Source: Caulobacteraceae bacterium (lineage in GTDB: Bacteria > Pseudomonadota > Alphaproteobacteria > Caulobacterales > Caulobacteraceae). Taken from it: a DNA stretch of 64,000 bases. Location: the NCBI GenBank assembly GCA_027487945.1, contig JAIYCQ010000011.1:1-64000 (forward strand). Reading direction: 5' to 3'. Positions 1 to 7,466 of this stretch are shown piece after piece. The notes beneath the pieces were generated by a model that saw nothing but the letters and a program-made list of their open reading frames with translations, searched no databases and had not been told where the DNA came from. A program made the translations under genes and the position numbers. How positions within the stretch are numbered: the first letter of the stretch is position 1; each line of letters starts with the position of its first letter.

Positions 1-465
<465 letters not shown>

Positions 466-485
466 GGCGAAGTCACTGCGCCGAT

Positions 486-641
486 CTCCCTCCCCCTTGT
501 GGGGAGGGTGGCTCGGCGAGCGCAGCGAGACGAGACGGGTGGGGCCAGCAGTGATCCCCACTCAGCACTGAAGGCTGCCACCCCCTTGCCCCACCCGGAC
601 CCGCTTCGCGGGTCTGTCCCTCCCCATGAAGGGGAGGGAGG
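486..641. repeat. Dispersed palindromic intergenic repeat, family A copy 1
   Basis: A 156-base element begins with CTCCCTCCCCCTTGTGGGG and ends with the inverted counterpart CCCCATGAAGGGGAGGGAGG. Internal blocks GACGAGACGGGTGGGG and GACCCGCTTCGCGGGTC recur in the second copy at 25801-25957 in the same order. It lies after rpoD and could fold into a long stem. A miniature non-coding repeat is the best description; no transposase is associated. Confidence 0.8.
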
Positions 642-682
642 GCGACCTTGTCCCGCACCCCGCCCGCGCCATCTCCCACGGT

Positions 683-847
683 ATGGCCCGCAAGCACGTC
701 AACCTCGGCCGCGCCCCCGCGAAGGCCGACCTGCCGAGCAAGTTGTGCGAGGCCTGCCGCCGCCCGTTCAGCTGGCGGCGCAAATGGGCGCGGGACTGGG
801 AGCAGGTCCGCTACTGCTCAGACCGATGCCGTGAGGCGGGGCGCTAA
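683..847 (+). CDS. DUF2256 zinc-ribbon-like small protein
   Basis: This 54-residue protein has four cysteines in the pattern LCEACRRPF...YCSDRCREAG and the family core LPSKLCEACRRPFSWRRKWA. The Cys pairs suggest a small zinc-binding fold. The function is unknown; members of this family are, from general knowledge, often found beside cryptochrome/photolyase-like genes, but none is in this window. The ATG at 683 is preferred to an upstream in-frame start at 626, which would place the N-terminus inside the dispersed repeat. The ribosome binding site is weak. It is followed closely by a minus-strand small gene. Confidence 0.75.
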   Translation: MARKHVNLGRAPAKADLPSKLCEACRRPFSWRRKWARDWEQVRYCSDRCREAGR

Positions 848-854
848 CCCCGGC

Positions 855-989
855 CTACTCGCCCTTCAGGTCCGGCCGCGAGGCCAGGAACGCCGCCCGC
901 TCGGCCGGGGTCAGCACCTTGGCCTTCTTCATTCGCGTCACCTTCGGCGTCGGCGGGGCATAGGTCGGCGGCTTGGGGGGCGTCTTCAT
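855..989 (-). CDS. Small hypothetical protein (44 aa)
   Basis: The ATG at 989 has a GGAG Shine-Dalgarno sequence seven bases upstream and opens a 44-residue frame that is proline-rich at first (MKTPPKPPTYAPPTPK) and ends in a basic/helical stretch (KAKVLTPAERAAFLASRPDLKGE). It is convergent with the DUF2256 gene, with seven bases between the stops. The frame stays open upstream to 1130, but that extension has no good start signal. No family is recognised. A real gene is likely from its start signal and balanced composition, but this is not certain. Confidence 0.5.
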   Translation of the reverse strand: MKTPPKPPTYAPPTPKVTRMKKAKVLTPAERAAFLASRPDLKGE

Positions 990-1085
990 GGGCGGCTCCA
1001 AGGATCGACCGCAGGAGGCCGCAAGAGGCGCCGAAGCGCAAGGGCCTGGCTTGGGGGCGAAGGGTTGTGGATAGGGCAGCCCCAC

Positions 1086-1099
1086 GCGTGTCGACACGC
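1086..1099. promoter_or_regulatory. Perfect 14-bp palindrome upstream of the rhodopsin gene
   Basis: GCGTGTCGACACGC reads the same on both strands. It sits in the 219-base divergent gap between the small minus-strand gene (start 989) and the rhodopsin gene (start 1209). The position suits an operator, but no cognate regulator is encoded nearby. Chance occurrence in GC-rich DNA cannot be excluded. Confidence 0.4.
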
Positions 1100-1208
1100 T
1101 GGGTGCGCATTTTTGTCGCAGTTCGGCCATGATTTTGCCCTCGACCTGGAAGAGTCGAAAACTAGTTCCCTCCGAGAATCGCCGAAGAGGCGGATTGAGG
1201 AGAGGGCT

Positions 1209-1970
1209 ATGCAGGAAGTTCTAGGAACCTTATCGCCTGAGCAATACGTGCTCGTATACAATGCGTTCTCGTTTGGCTTAGCTGCTTTTGCAGCGGCGAC
1301 TATTTTCTTTTGGCTGGGCCGGTCCCAGGTCGCACCTGAGTATAAGACTGCGCTCACGATCACCGGTCTGGTGACATTTATTGCCTTCTATCACTACTTC
1401 CGCATCTTTGAGAGCTTTGATGCGGCTGTCACGCTGAGCGGGGGCGTGGTCGAGGCGACCGGCAAGGAGTTCAACCGCGCCTATCGCTACGTCGACTGGC
1501 TGCTCACCGTGCCGCTCCTGCTGATCGAACTCATCCTTGTGATGCGTCTGACGCAGGCCGAGACCGTTTCAAAGAGCACCACGCTCGGCGTCGCTGCGGC
1601 CTTGATGATTCTGCTCGGCTACCCGGGCGAGGTCTCTGAAGGCATCGACAACACCCGCCTCATCTGGGGCGCGCTGTCGATGATCCCGTTCCTCTACATC
1701 GTCTACTCTCTGTACGTTGGCCTCGGCGAGGCGATCAAGCGTCAGCCTGAGGACGTCAAGGGGTTGATCAAGCTCGCCCGTAACGTGACGGTCGCGTCCT
1801 GGTTCTTCTACCCGGTCGTCTACTTCGCACCGTTCGTGATCGATCTCAGCGGCGCTGACGCCTTTGCTGTGATCGAGGTCGGCTACACGATCGCCGACAT
1901 CATCGCGAAAGCCGCCTTCGGCGTTCTGATCTACGTGATCGCCGTGCGCAAGTCGGCGGCATCAGCCTGA
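1209..1970 (+). CDS. Xanthorhodopsin-type light-driven proton pump
   Basis: This 253-residue seven-helix rhodopsin binds retinal and should pump protons outward across the inner membrane. Helix C holds the pump triad D96, T100 and E107 (RYVDWLLTVPLLLIE); H62 follows the proteorhodopsin pattern; K234 in helix G (IADIIAKAAFG) forms the Schiff base. L104 is the spectral-tuning site and predicts green absorption. LGYPGEVS and IPFLYIVY match xanthorhodopsin, and G154 in IWGALS aligns with xanthorhodopsin G156, the gap through which an antenna carotenoid reaches retinal. The start has a GAGGAGAGGG ribosome binding site. The first 70 or so codons are unusually AT-rich (including TTA leucine codons) beside later ones. 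A terminator follows, then the retinal-forming gene. Confidence 0.95.
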   Translation: MQEVLGTLSPEQYVLVYNAFSFGLAAFAAATIFFWLGRSQVAPEYKTALTITGLVTFIAFYHYFRIFESFDAAVTLSGGVVEATGKEFNRAYRYVDWLLTVPLLLIELILVMRLTQAETVSKSTTLGVAAALMILLGYPGEVSEGIDNTRLIWGALSMIPFLYIVYSLYVGLGEAIKRQPEDVKGLIKLARNVTVASWFFYPVVYFAPFVIDLSGADAFAVIEVGYTIADIIAKAAFGVLIYVIAVRKSAASA

Positions 1971-1980
1971 AACGTCTGAA

Positions 1981-2016
1981 GCCCCGGCGTCTCCCAAGGG
2001 GACGCCGGGGCTTTTT
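1981..2016 (+). terminator. Rho-independent terminator after the rhodopsin gene
   Basis: GCCCCGGCGTC pairs exactly with GACGCCGGGGC around a short loop and is followed by TTTTT. It lies 11 bases past the rhodopsin stop and 26 before the next gene, so it should separate a highly expressed rhodopsin transcript from lower expression of the retinal-forming gene. Confidence 0.92.
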
Positions 2017-2041
2017 CCAGCAACGTTACGGCGGGTGCAAA

Positions 2042-3052
2042 GTGCTTGAAACGCTATCGGATGGTACTGCCTCCGCGCGTTACGCGCCCGACCGACCGGC
2101 GCCTGACGCGGGCAGGGACCGGCCGATCGTCGCAGGTCTGATCGGCCTCTTGAACCACCCATCAACCCTGTTTCTGACCCTGGCCACGGTCCTGGCCTCG
2201 CTATCCGCGCTGGGCGCCATGACGTTCGCCCCGGGCGCGGAACTGGCCCTCGTCGCCGGAGCGATCGTCGTGGCCGGTCTGCCTCACGGCGCGGCGGACG
2301 GCTGGATCGCAACCCGGAGCATCGCGCGCGATCGGTTGCGCGCGCTTGCGTTCCTTGCCGGCTACGTCTGCCTGGCGTTGCTGGTCGTTGGAGCCTGGCG
2401 GCTACTTCCGTTCGCCGGCCTCGTGACTTTCCTGATCGCTTCGGCCTGGCACTTCGGCGACGACGCCCGCCTGGGTCTGCGTCCAGTTGTTCGCCTCTCG
2501 ACAGGAACGATCATCCTGAGCGCCCCGGCGGCCTTTTCCCCCGCCGAGGTCGCTCAAGCCTACAGAATTCTGTCCGGCGCCGGCGCGGAGGCGATCGTCG
2601 CCGTCCAGGCCGGCCTGTTCTGGCCCGCCTGCGTGATCGCCGTCGCGGCGGCCGTGGTCCATCGCTCAACAAAGCGCGACGCTCGTCATTGGATCGACCT
2701 CGGGCTCCTTGTCGCCCTATCGATGGTTGCCTCTCCGCTGATCTACTTCGCGGTTTACTTCAGCGGCATCCATTCCATGCGCCATCTGAATCGCATTGTC
2801 AGAGCTGAACCCGGCCCTCGTAGCCGTTCGTTCTGGTGGGGGCTCATCATCCTGACGCTGGTAGCCGCCCTTGCCGGCCTCACGGCGTTCGTCTGGCTTG
2901 CTGACGCTGGTCGAAGCCTCGATGCAGCTGGGCTGCAGGTACTGTTTGTCGGCTTGGCCGCGCTGACGTTGCCGCACATGCTGCTGGTCGACGGCCTCCT
3001 TCCGTGGTTCGGCGGGGCCGCCCGGTCGGACAGGCCAAGCGCGCCTGAGTAG
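2042..3052 (+). CDS. blh: Brp/Blh family beta-carotene 15,15'-dioxygenase
   Basis: This membrane enzyme cleaves beta-carotene into two retinals, the chromophore of the rhodopsin encoded just upstream. The 336-residue frame is strongly hydrophobic with about eight membrane segments. The family iron ligands are visible as H82 (GLPHGAADGW), H137 (SAWHFGDD), H244 and H248 (SGIHSMRH), with a further H312 in LPHMLLVD. The proposed GTG start gives a long N-terminus before the first ligand; a later start is possible since the ribosome binding site is weak. It is same-strand with the rhodopsin, 71 bases away, but behind a terminator. No carotenoid synthesis genes are in the window. Confidence 0.92.
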   Translation: MLETLSDGTASARYAPDRPAPDAGRDRPIVAGLIGLLNHPSTLFLTLATVLASLSALGAMTFAPGAELALVAGAIVVAGLPHGAADGWIATRSIARDRLRALAFLAGYVCLALLVVGAWRLLPFAGLVTFLIASAWHFGDDARLGLRPVVRLSTGTIILSAPAAFSPAEVAQAYRILSGAGAEAIVAVQAGLFWPACVIAVAAAVVHRSTKRDARHWIDLGLLVALSMVASPLIYFAVYFSGIHSMRHLNRIVRAEPGPRSRSFWWGLIILTLVAALAGLTAFVWLADAGRSLDAAGLQVLFVGLAALTLPHMLLVDGLLPWFGGAARSDRPSAPE

Positions 3053-3231
3053 CGAACCCTGCGCTTCGGCCCGTTTTCCGCAGCCTCGAAGGCGAGACTC
3101 CGGCGACGGATACGCGCGGGACAAAGCCTGAGGCGCGCACCTTGCCCGGGGTCGGATGGGAACTGGGCGGGGCGGCTCGACACCGCCCAGCCACCCGGTC
3201 ATGGTAAATCGCGGACGGGGTGGAGGCATCG

Positions 3232-3765
3232 ATGTTCAATCTGGAACTTCTGAAGACGCGACTGAGCCAGTACGGCGCGGCCTGGCTGATCGCCTTCCTC
3301 GTCTGCGCTGTGGCGCTGGCCGGCGGGCCGTGGCTGTTCGGCCTCGATGTCATCGACCTGGCCGACATGGTGCTGCCGGCGGCGTTCACGGTGATCGGCC
3401 TGGGCCTGATCGTCTTCCTGGCCCTGGCGCTGATCTCGGGCGAGACGCTGGGGACCAAGCTGGCCCTGCTCCTGCTCACGGTGCTGCTGGCGCTGCCGCT
3501 ACTGTGGTCGCCGGTGCTGGCGGCGGTGGGGGCGGCCTGGCTGTTCGAGCGCTCGATCGAGTACTCCGCCGCCTACGCCCGCTTCCGAATCGTGGTCGGC
3601 GATCTGGTCTATCCGCTGGTGCAGTCGGTGTTTACCGGGGCGCTGTTCGAGACCGTCTGGCAGCTGATGCAGATCTTCGCCGGCTTCGTCGGCTTCCTGT
3701 CTGCGGTGGCCCGGGCCTGGCCGTGGATCAAGCGCCTGCTGGGCCGGGAAGAGGCCGCAGCCTAG
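3232..3765 (+). CDS. Hypothetical integral membrane protein (177 aa)
   Basis: The start ATG follows GGAGG at a good distance. The protein begins MFNLELLKTRLSQYG and has three or four long hydrophobic helices in the first two thirds (for example WLIAFLVCAVALAGGPWLF and VLPAAFTVIGLGLIVFLALAL), then an amphipathic C-terminal part ending in a basic tail, WPWIKRLLGREEAAA. No catalytic motif or known family was recognised. It is convergent with the next gene; the stops overlap by four bases. It probably resides in the inner membrane. Confidence 0.7.
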   Translation: MFNLELLKTRLSQYGAAWLIAFLVCAVALAGGPWLFGLDVIDLADMVLPAAFTVIGLGLIVFLALALISGETLGTKLALLLLTVLLALPLLWSPVLAAVGAAWLFERSIEYSAAYARFRIVVGDLVYPLVQSVFTGALFETVWQLMQIFAGFVGFLSAVARAWPWIKRLLGREEAAA

Positions 3766-3971
3766 GCCAGCATATCCAGCACTGTGCCGGTCATGCGGTC
3801 GGCGGCGCGGATGACGGCGGCGTTGGCCTTGACGTCCTGCTCGGCCTGGACGCGCGCGGCGATCTCCTGCTCGAGGTTGTCGAGCGGCGCGGCGGCCGTG
3901 CGGCGAGCGCTGGCGTCGAACCGGCCGGCGGCGTCCAGAAGACCGGCGGCGGCGATGGGAAGGACCTGCAT
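3762..3971 (-). CDS. Orphan small protein resembling the flagellar rod/hook C-terminal segment
   Basis: The 69-residue product ends in VKANAAVIRAADRMTGTVLDMLA. This resembles the C-terminal helix shared by flagellar rod and hook proteins (pattern NxxVxRxAdxMxgxLLD). The N-terminal part is alanine-rich and lacks the matching N-terminal rod motif. A GAGG ribosome binding site precedes the start. There are no flagellar structural genes nearby. It could be a small rod-associated factor or a relic of a duplicated rod gene; the length and intact frame favour a functional small protein. Confidence 0.6.
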   Translation of the reverse strand: MQVLPIAAAGLLDAAGRFDASARRTAAAPLDNLEQEIAARVQAEQDVKANAAVIRAADRMTGTVLDMLA

Positions 3972-4049
3972 GGGGCGTCCTCACGAGGGTGGCTGGGACG
4001 ACCCTGCCACAGCGCGCTTAACCGGCCGCTCACAAGCGTGGTGAACGCC

Positions 4050-4253
4050 TCATGCGGCGAGGCGATCGCGCAGCCAGGCGGCGGCGTCATCGCTGACCGC
4101 GTGCAGATGGCCGCTGCCCATGCAGACGCGCAGTTCGGTGGTCGCCTTCAGCGGCGCTGGCAGTTCGGCGTAGAGGGCGCGCGCGGTCTCGGCGTCGTCG
4201 AGGTCGAAAACCCAGACGCCCATGATGCGGCGTTCGGTGATGGACTGGCCCAT
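4050..4253 (-). CDS. Small hypothetical protein (67 aa)
   Basis: This frame encodes a compact, well-mixed small protein, starting MGQSITERRIMGVWVFDLDDAETARALY and ending AAAWLRDRLAA. The ATG at 4253 has an AAAGGA ribosome binding site; an in-frame GTG at 4271 would leave no room for one. No signal peptide or membrane helix is seen. The central stretch (ELPAPLKATTELRVCMGSGHLHAV) suggests a small alpha/beta fold. No family was recognised. It is divergent from the SDR gene at 4375. Confidence 0.55.
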   Translation of the reverse strand: MGQSITERRIMGVWVFDLDDAETARALYAELPAPLKATTELRVCMGSGHLHAVSDDAAAWLRDRLAA

Positions 4254-4374
4254 GCGAAAAGTTCCTTTCACGCATCATCCTGCACCGGCAAGCCTGAACG
4301 CCTGCTGAGCGAACAGTTGGGGTTTGATGCAGGCGCCGCTAGATTTCGGCGCAACACTCGAGGGGAGACACACC

Positions 4375-5157
4375 ATGAGCACCGACCTGTTCTCGCTGAA
4401 GGGCCGTACGGCCCTGATCACCGGCGGATCGCGCGGCATCGGCAAGATGATCGCCGCCGGATTCATCGCCGCCGGGGCCAGGGTCTACATCTCCTCGCGC
4501 AAGCCCGGGGCCTGCGACGCAACCGCGGCCGAGCTGTCGGCCGGCGGCGGGACCTGTATCTCGCTGCCGCAGGACGTCTCGACGATCGAGGGCTGCAAGG
4601 CGTTGGCGCAGGCCTACGGCGAGCATGAGAACGGCCTGGACATCCTGGTCAACAACGCCGGCGCCGCCTGGCTGGCCGAGTTCGATGCGTTTCCCGAGAA
4701 CGGCTGGGACAAGGTCATGGACCTGAACCTCAAGTCGCCCTTCTTCCTGACCCAGGCCCTGGCTCCGGCCCTGCGCGCCCGCGCCAGCCATGAGCAGCCG
4801 GCCAAGGTGATCAACATCGCCTCGATCGACGGCATGCGGCCCAATCCGCAGGAGACCTACAGCTATCAGGCCAGCAAGGCCGGGCTGATCCACCTGACCC
4901 GGCGGATGGCCGCCCAGCTGATCGCCGACAACATCGTCGTCACCGCCATCTCGCCCGGCGCCTTCGCCTCGGACATGAACATAACCGCCCGGGACCAGGC
5001 CGAGGCCGTCGCCTCGCGCATCCCCTCGCGGCGGATCGGCACGGACGAGGACATGCAGGGCGTGGCCATCTACCTGGCCTCGCGCGCCGGCGACTATGCG
5101 GTGGGCATCACGGTCGCCGTCGATGGCGGGGTGACCTTCGCCAGCCTGGGAGTCTGA
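4375..5157 (+). CDS. Short-chain dehydrogenase/reductase (RhlG-like)
   Basis: This 260-residue classical SDR is an NAD(P)-dependent oxidoreductase. It has the Rossmann glycine motif TGGSRGIG (about residues 16-23), the NNAG motif, a catalytic serine region (INIASIDG) and YQASK carrying the catalytic Tyr and Lys. The opening SLKGRTALITGG and the RVYISSRK segment, with Arg after beta-strand 2, favour NADPH. It most resembles beta-ketoacyl reductases of the RhlG/FabG type. The start is fixed by an AGGGGAG ribosome binding site. The substrate cannot be read from context. It ends three bases before the open frame of the VanW-like gene begins. Confidence 0.85.
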   Translation: MSTDLFSLKGRTALITGGSRGIGKMIAAGFIAAGARVYISSRKPGACDATAAELSAGGGTCISLPQDVSTIEGCKALAQAYGEHENGLDILVNNAGAAWLAEFDAFPENGWDKVMDLNLKSPFFLTQALAPALRARASHEQPAKVINIASIDGMRPNPQETYSYQASKAGLIHLTRRMAAQLIADNIVVTAISPGAFASDMNITARDQAEAVASRIPSRRIGTDEDMQGVAIYLASRAGDYAVGITVAVDGGVTFASLGV

Positions 5158-5240
5158 CCCTGGAGACTGAGAAAGCGCCGGTCGAGGTCGCCGTCTGGCG
5201 TGAGCCGACGACCCTGTCAGCGGCTGTCTTCGCGGCCAAG

Positions 5241-5816
5241 ATGGCTGTGTTCCAGGCGCGGCGCGGGCTGGTCGACCTGATCGCCGCCCCGCCCCGGCTC
5301 GGGCGGGCCGTCGCCGCCTTTCCGGAGATCATCGCCGAGGCGCGCAGTCCGCTGGTCAGTCCGGACTACAGCGGCAGGCCCGAGCATCAGGCCGGCAAGA
5401 TCGTCAACCTGCGGCGCGCCTGCGCGGCGCTGGACGGCCTGCTGCTGGCCCCCGGCGTGGCGTTCAGCTTCTGGCGTCACGTGGGACGGCCGACCCGGGC
5501 CCGGGGCTATGTCGAGGGGCGGATGCTGCAGGGCGGTTCGCTGTCGCCGGCGGTCGGGGGCGGGCTCTGCCAGCTGTCGACCGCGCTGTACGAGGCGGCG
5601 CTGCAGGCGGACCTGACCATCCTCGAGCGGCACGCCCACTCCCGCATCGTGCCGGGCCCCAACGCCGCCCGCGCCGGGCGGGACGCGACGGTGGCCTGGA
5701 ACTACGTCGACCTGCGGTTCGTCAGTCCGGACCGGCCGCTGCGGCTGGGCGCCATTGTCACCGACGAGGCGCTGGTCGTCACCTTGGCCGCCACGCTCCC
5801 GCCGCCTTCCCGGTGA
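5241..5816 (+). CDS. VanW-like protein
   Basis: The product has the conserved VanW core: FSFWRHVGRPTRARGY, EGRMLQGGSLSP, GGGLCQLSTALYE and ERHAHSR. The role of VanW-domain proteins is unknown; the name comes from vancomycin resistance clusters, but presence alone says nothing about resistance. No signal peptide is seen. The start is uncertain: ATG 5241 lacks a clear ribosome binding site, and the frame stays open upstream to the SDR stop with plausible coding sequence (for example APVEVAVWREPTTLS) but only CTG codons as starts. Translational coupling to the SDR is possible. Confidence 0.8.
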   Translation: MAVFQARRGLVDLIAAPPRLGRAVAAFPEIIAEARSPLVSPDYSGRPEHQAGKIVNLRRACAALDGLLLAPGVAFSFWRHVGRPTRARGYVEGRMLQGGSLSPAVGGGLCQLSTALYEAALQADLTILERHAHSRIVPGPNAARAGRDATVAWNYVDLRFVSPDRPLRLGAIVTDEALVVTLAATLPPPSR

Positions 5817-6032
5817 CAGGCTGACGGCAGGAGGACCGCGAGGACCTCTGTCTCTGCCGTGACGCCCAGCGGGTCGAGGCGCCGGCGTGCGGAACGGGCG
5901 ACCGCCCGCAGCCCGAGACGCGCGCGTTCGAGCGGGCGCGCAAGGCGGCGGACCGACGGTTCTCTGGTCGGCGACCTGTTCCAGGACCGTCCCATATGTG
6001 TGGCGCCGCGCAACCGCTAGGGGTCTTGCGTT

Positions 6033-6060
6033 GACGCTGGCGCCGCCGCGCGCCAGCGTC
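6033..6060. repeat. Perfect 10-bp inverted repeat upstream of the DUF998 gene
   Basis: GACGCTGGCG and its exact complement CGCCAGCGTC flank an eight-base spacer. It lies 26 bases before the DUF998 start and overlaps a TTGACG motif that could be a -35 box. It may be an operator or a hairpin ending the VanW transcript; there is no T-run. Confidence 0.5.
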
Positions 6061-6086
6061 CGGCAAAAGACCTGAAGGGGGAAGTA

Positions 6087-6761
6087 ATGCGGCCTGAATC
6101 ACTGCTGCTGAAGCTGGGTGTTCTGGTTCCGGTGCTCTACTGCGGCGTTCTGATCGTCGGCGGCTACCTGACGCCTGGCTACAATCACTTCACCCAGTAC
6201 GCGAGTGAACTTGGCATGGCCGGCAAGCCCGCCGCCCAGCTGTTCAACTATGGCATGATGGCCGCCGGCGGCTGCGCGGTGGTCGCGGCGCTGGGCGTGC
6301 TGATCGGTATGAAGACCCTCGGCTCCAGCTTCCTATGGGCGACCCTGGCGGCGATCTGCCTGGCGGCCGTTGGCGTGTCCTTCGTCTACGGCGGCCTCTA
6401 CCCGATGCCCAACCCGCTGCATGCCGGGCCGGTCACGGTCCGCGGCCTCGGCCTCGCCGTCCTGGCCGCCCCGGCTGCGCTGTTCATGTTCCTCGGCCTT
6501 TCAGGGCGCTCGGACATGGGCGGGGTGAAGTCGCTGGTCATCCTCAGCTTCCTGGCGATGATCGGGCTGACGCTGGTGATGTTCAACGTCGGCGGCATGG
6601 ACCTGGTCGACAAGAGCAATCTCGGCCTCTGGCAGCGCGGCTACAGCCTGGCGATGCTGCTCTGGATCGGCGTCGCCTGCGTCGGCATCGACCAGGCCCT
6701 CGGCCGCCGCGGCAAGCGCCGTCGCGATCCCATGCGCGACGTCGTGTTCGGCGACCCCTAG
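6087..6761 (+). CDS. DUF998 family membrane protein
   Basis: This 224-residue protein has six or so hydrophobic segments and the family opening LGVLVPVLYCGVLIVGGYLTPGYNHFTQYASELG, in which a membrane helix leads into a conserved polar loop. The middle part LYPMPNPLHAGPVT is also typical. The C-terminus is strongly basic (GRRGKRRRD), consistent with a cytoplasmic end. The function of the family is not established. The start ATG has a near-perfect AAGGGGGAAG ribosome binding site. Its stop overlaps by four bases with the stop of the convergent oxygenase-like gene. Confidence 0.8.
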   Translation: MRPESLLLKLGVLVPVLYCGVLIVGGYLTPGYNHFTQYASELGMAGKPAAQLFNYGMMAAGGCAVVAALGVLIGMKTLGSSFLWATLAAICLAAVGVSFVYGGLYPMPNPLHAGPVTVRGLGLAVLAAPAALFMFLGLSGRSDMGGVKSLVILSFLAMIGLTLVMFNVGGMDLVDKSNLGLWQRGYSLAMLLWIGVACVGIDQALGRRGKRRRDPMRDVVFGDP

Positions 6762-7375
6762 CGCCAGCCGTAGTTGAAGCTGATCGAGATGCGGTCCGTC
6801 TTCGCATTCGAAGGCGGCACCTCATGCCGCAGCCAGCTTTCCCACAGCAGCAGGTCCCCCGGGGCCGGCGACACGGTGACGAACGGCTGCTGATCGGCCG
6901 GCGCGTCGGCGGCGCGCATCGGCGCCGCCATCATCATCGCCAGCCTGGGGTCCTCGAACCGGATGCCCTGTGCGCCCTGCGGCAGGGCGACGTAGTAGGT
7001 GCCGCTCAGCACGCTGTGCGGATGGATGTGGCCGCTGTGGCCGCCGCCCGGCTTCAGGACGTTGACCCAGAAGCTGTCCAGTCGCAGGCGCCGCCCGTCG
7101 AGATCCAGTCCCAACTCGCCGGCGAACGCAGCGGCGTGCCGGTCCAGCCGGCGCTTCAGGTCTCCGAAGGCGGTCGCGCGCGTCCACTGCTCGCCCGGCG
7201 AGCTGTAAGAAGTAAAGCCGCGATAGCCGTTGGCCCGGCTCCAGGCGCGGCCGGCCTCGTCCTCGGCCTCCAGCATCCGGCAGGCCTCCTCCAGGTCGGC
7301 GTTGAGGGCGGAAAAGCCCTTGTCGGCGGCGAGGCTGGCGCTGTGGATGCGGGTGGCGAAGAGGAGCTGGCTCAT
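6758..7375 (-). CDS. Putative 2-oxoglutarate/Fe(II)-type oxygenase (TIGR02466-like)
   Basis: The 205-residue product resembles the TIGR02466 group of cupin-fold, putative 2OG-Fe(II) oxygenases. Likely metal ligands are in HIHPHSVLSGTYYV and LRHEVPP, and DRISISFNY supplies the arginine expected to hold 2-oxoglutarate; GDLLLWESWL precedes the distal His. The N-terminal 100 residues are helical and contain RANGYRGFTSY. Phage-derived and bacterial homologues have no firm substrate, so the oxygenase role is inferred from fold motifs. The stop overlaps the convergent DUF998 gene. Confidence 0.7.
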   Translation of the reverse strand: MSQLLFATRIHSASLAADKGFSALNADLEEACRMLEAEDEAGRAWSRANGYRGFTSYSSPGEQWTRATAFGDLKRRLDRHAAAFAGELGLDLDGRRLRLDSFWVNVLKPGGGHSGHIHPHSVLSGTYYVALPQGAQGIRFEDPRLAMMMAAPMRAADAPADQQPFVTVSPAPGDLLLWESWLRHEVPPSNAKTDRISISFNYGWR

Positions 7376-7466
7376 GGTCTGGCGTTAGGCGCGGGCGGCG
7401 GGCGTGTCAAAGGTCGTGGGTCCGCGGGTCGCCGCCGCGAAGGACGCATGGGCTCACCGCCCGGCG

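Noticed and set aside
486-641. Family A repeat as a CRISPR or tRNA-like structure
   Set aside because: It is a single long palindrome rather than regularly spaced short repeats, and no cloverleaf or CCA end can be drawn.
648-1208. A long N-terminal extension of the rhodopsin frame
   Set aside because: The upstream part is arginine-rich and overlaps the DUF2256 gene; the ATG at 1209 has a strong ribosome binding site and matches xanthorhodopsin length.
5160-5816. VanW as evidence of glycopeptide resistance
   Set aside because: No other van genes are present, and VanW-domain proteins occur widely without resistance.
5887-6075. A 62-codon plus-strand open frame between the VanW-like and DUF998 genes
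   Set aside because: Arg-rich, no ribosome binding site, and it covers the inverted repeat at 6033-6060.
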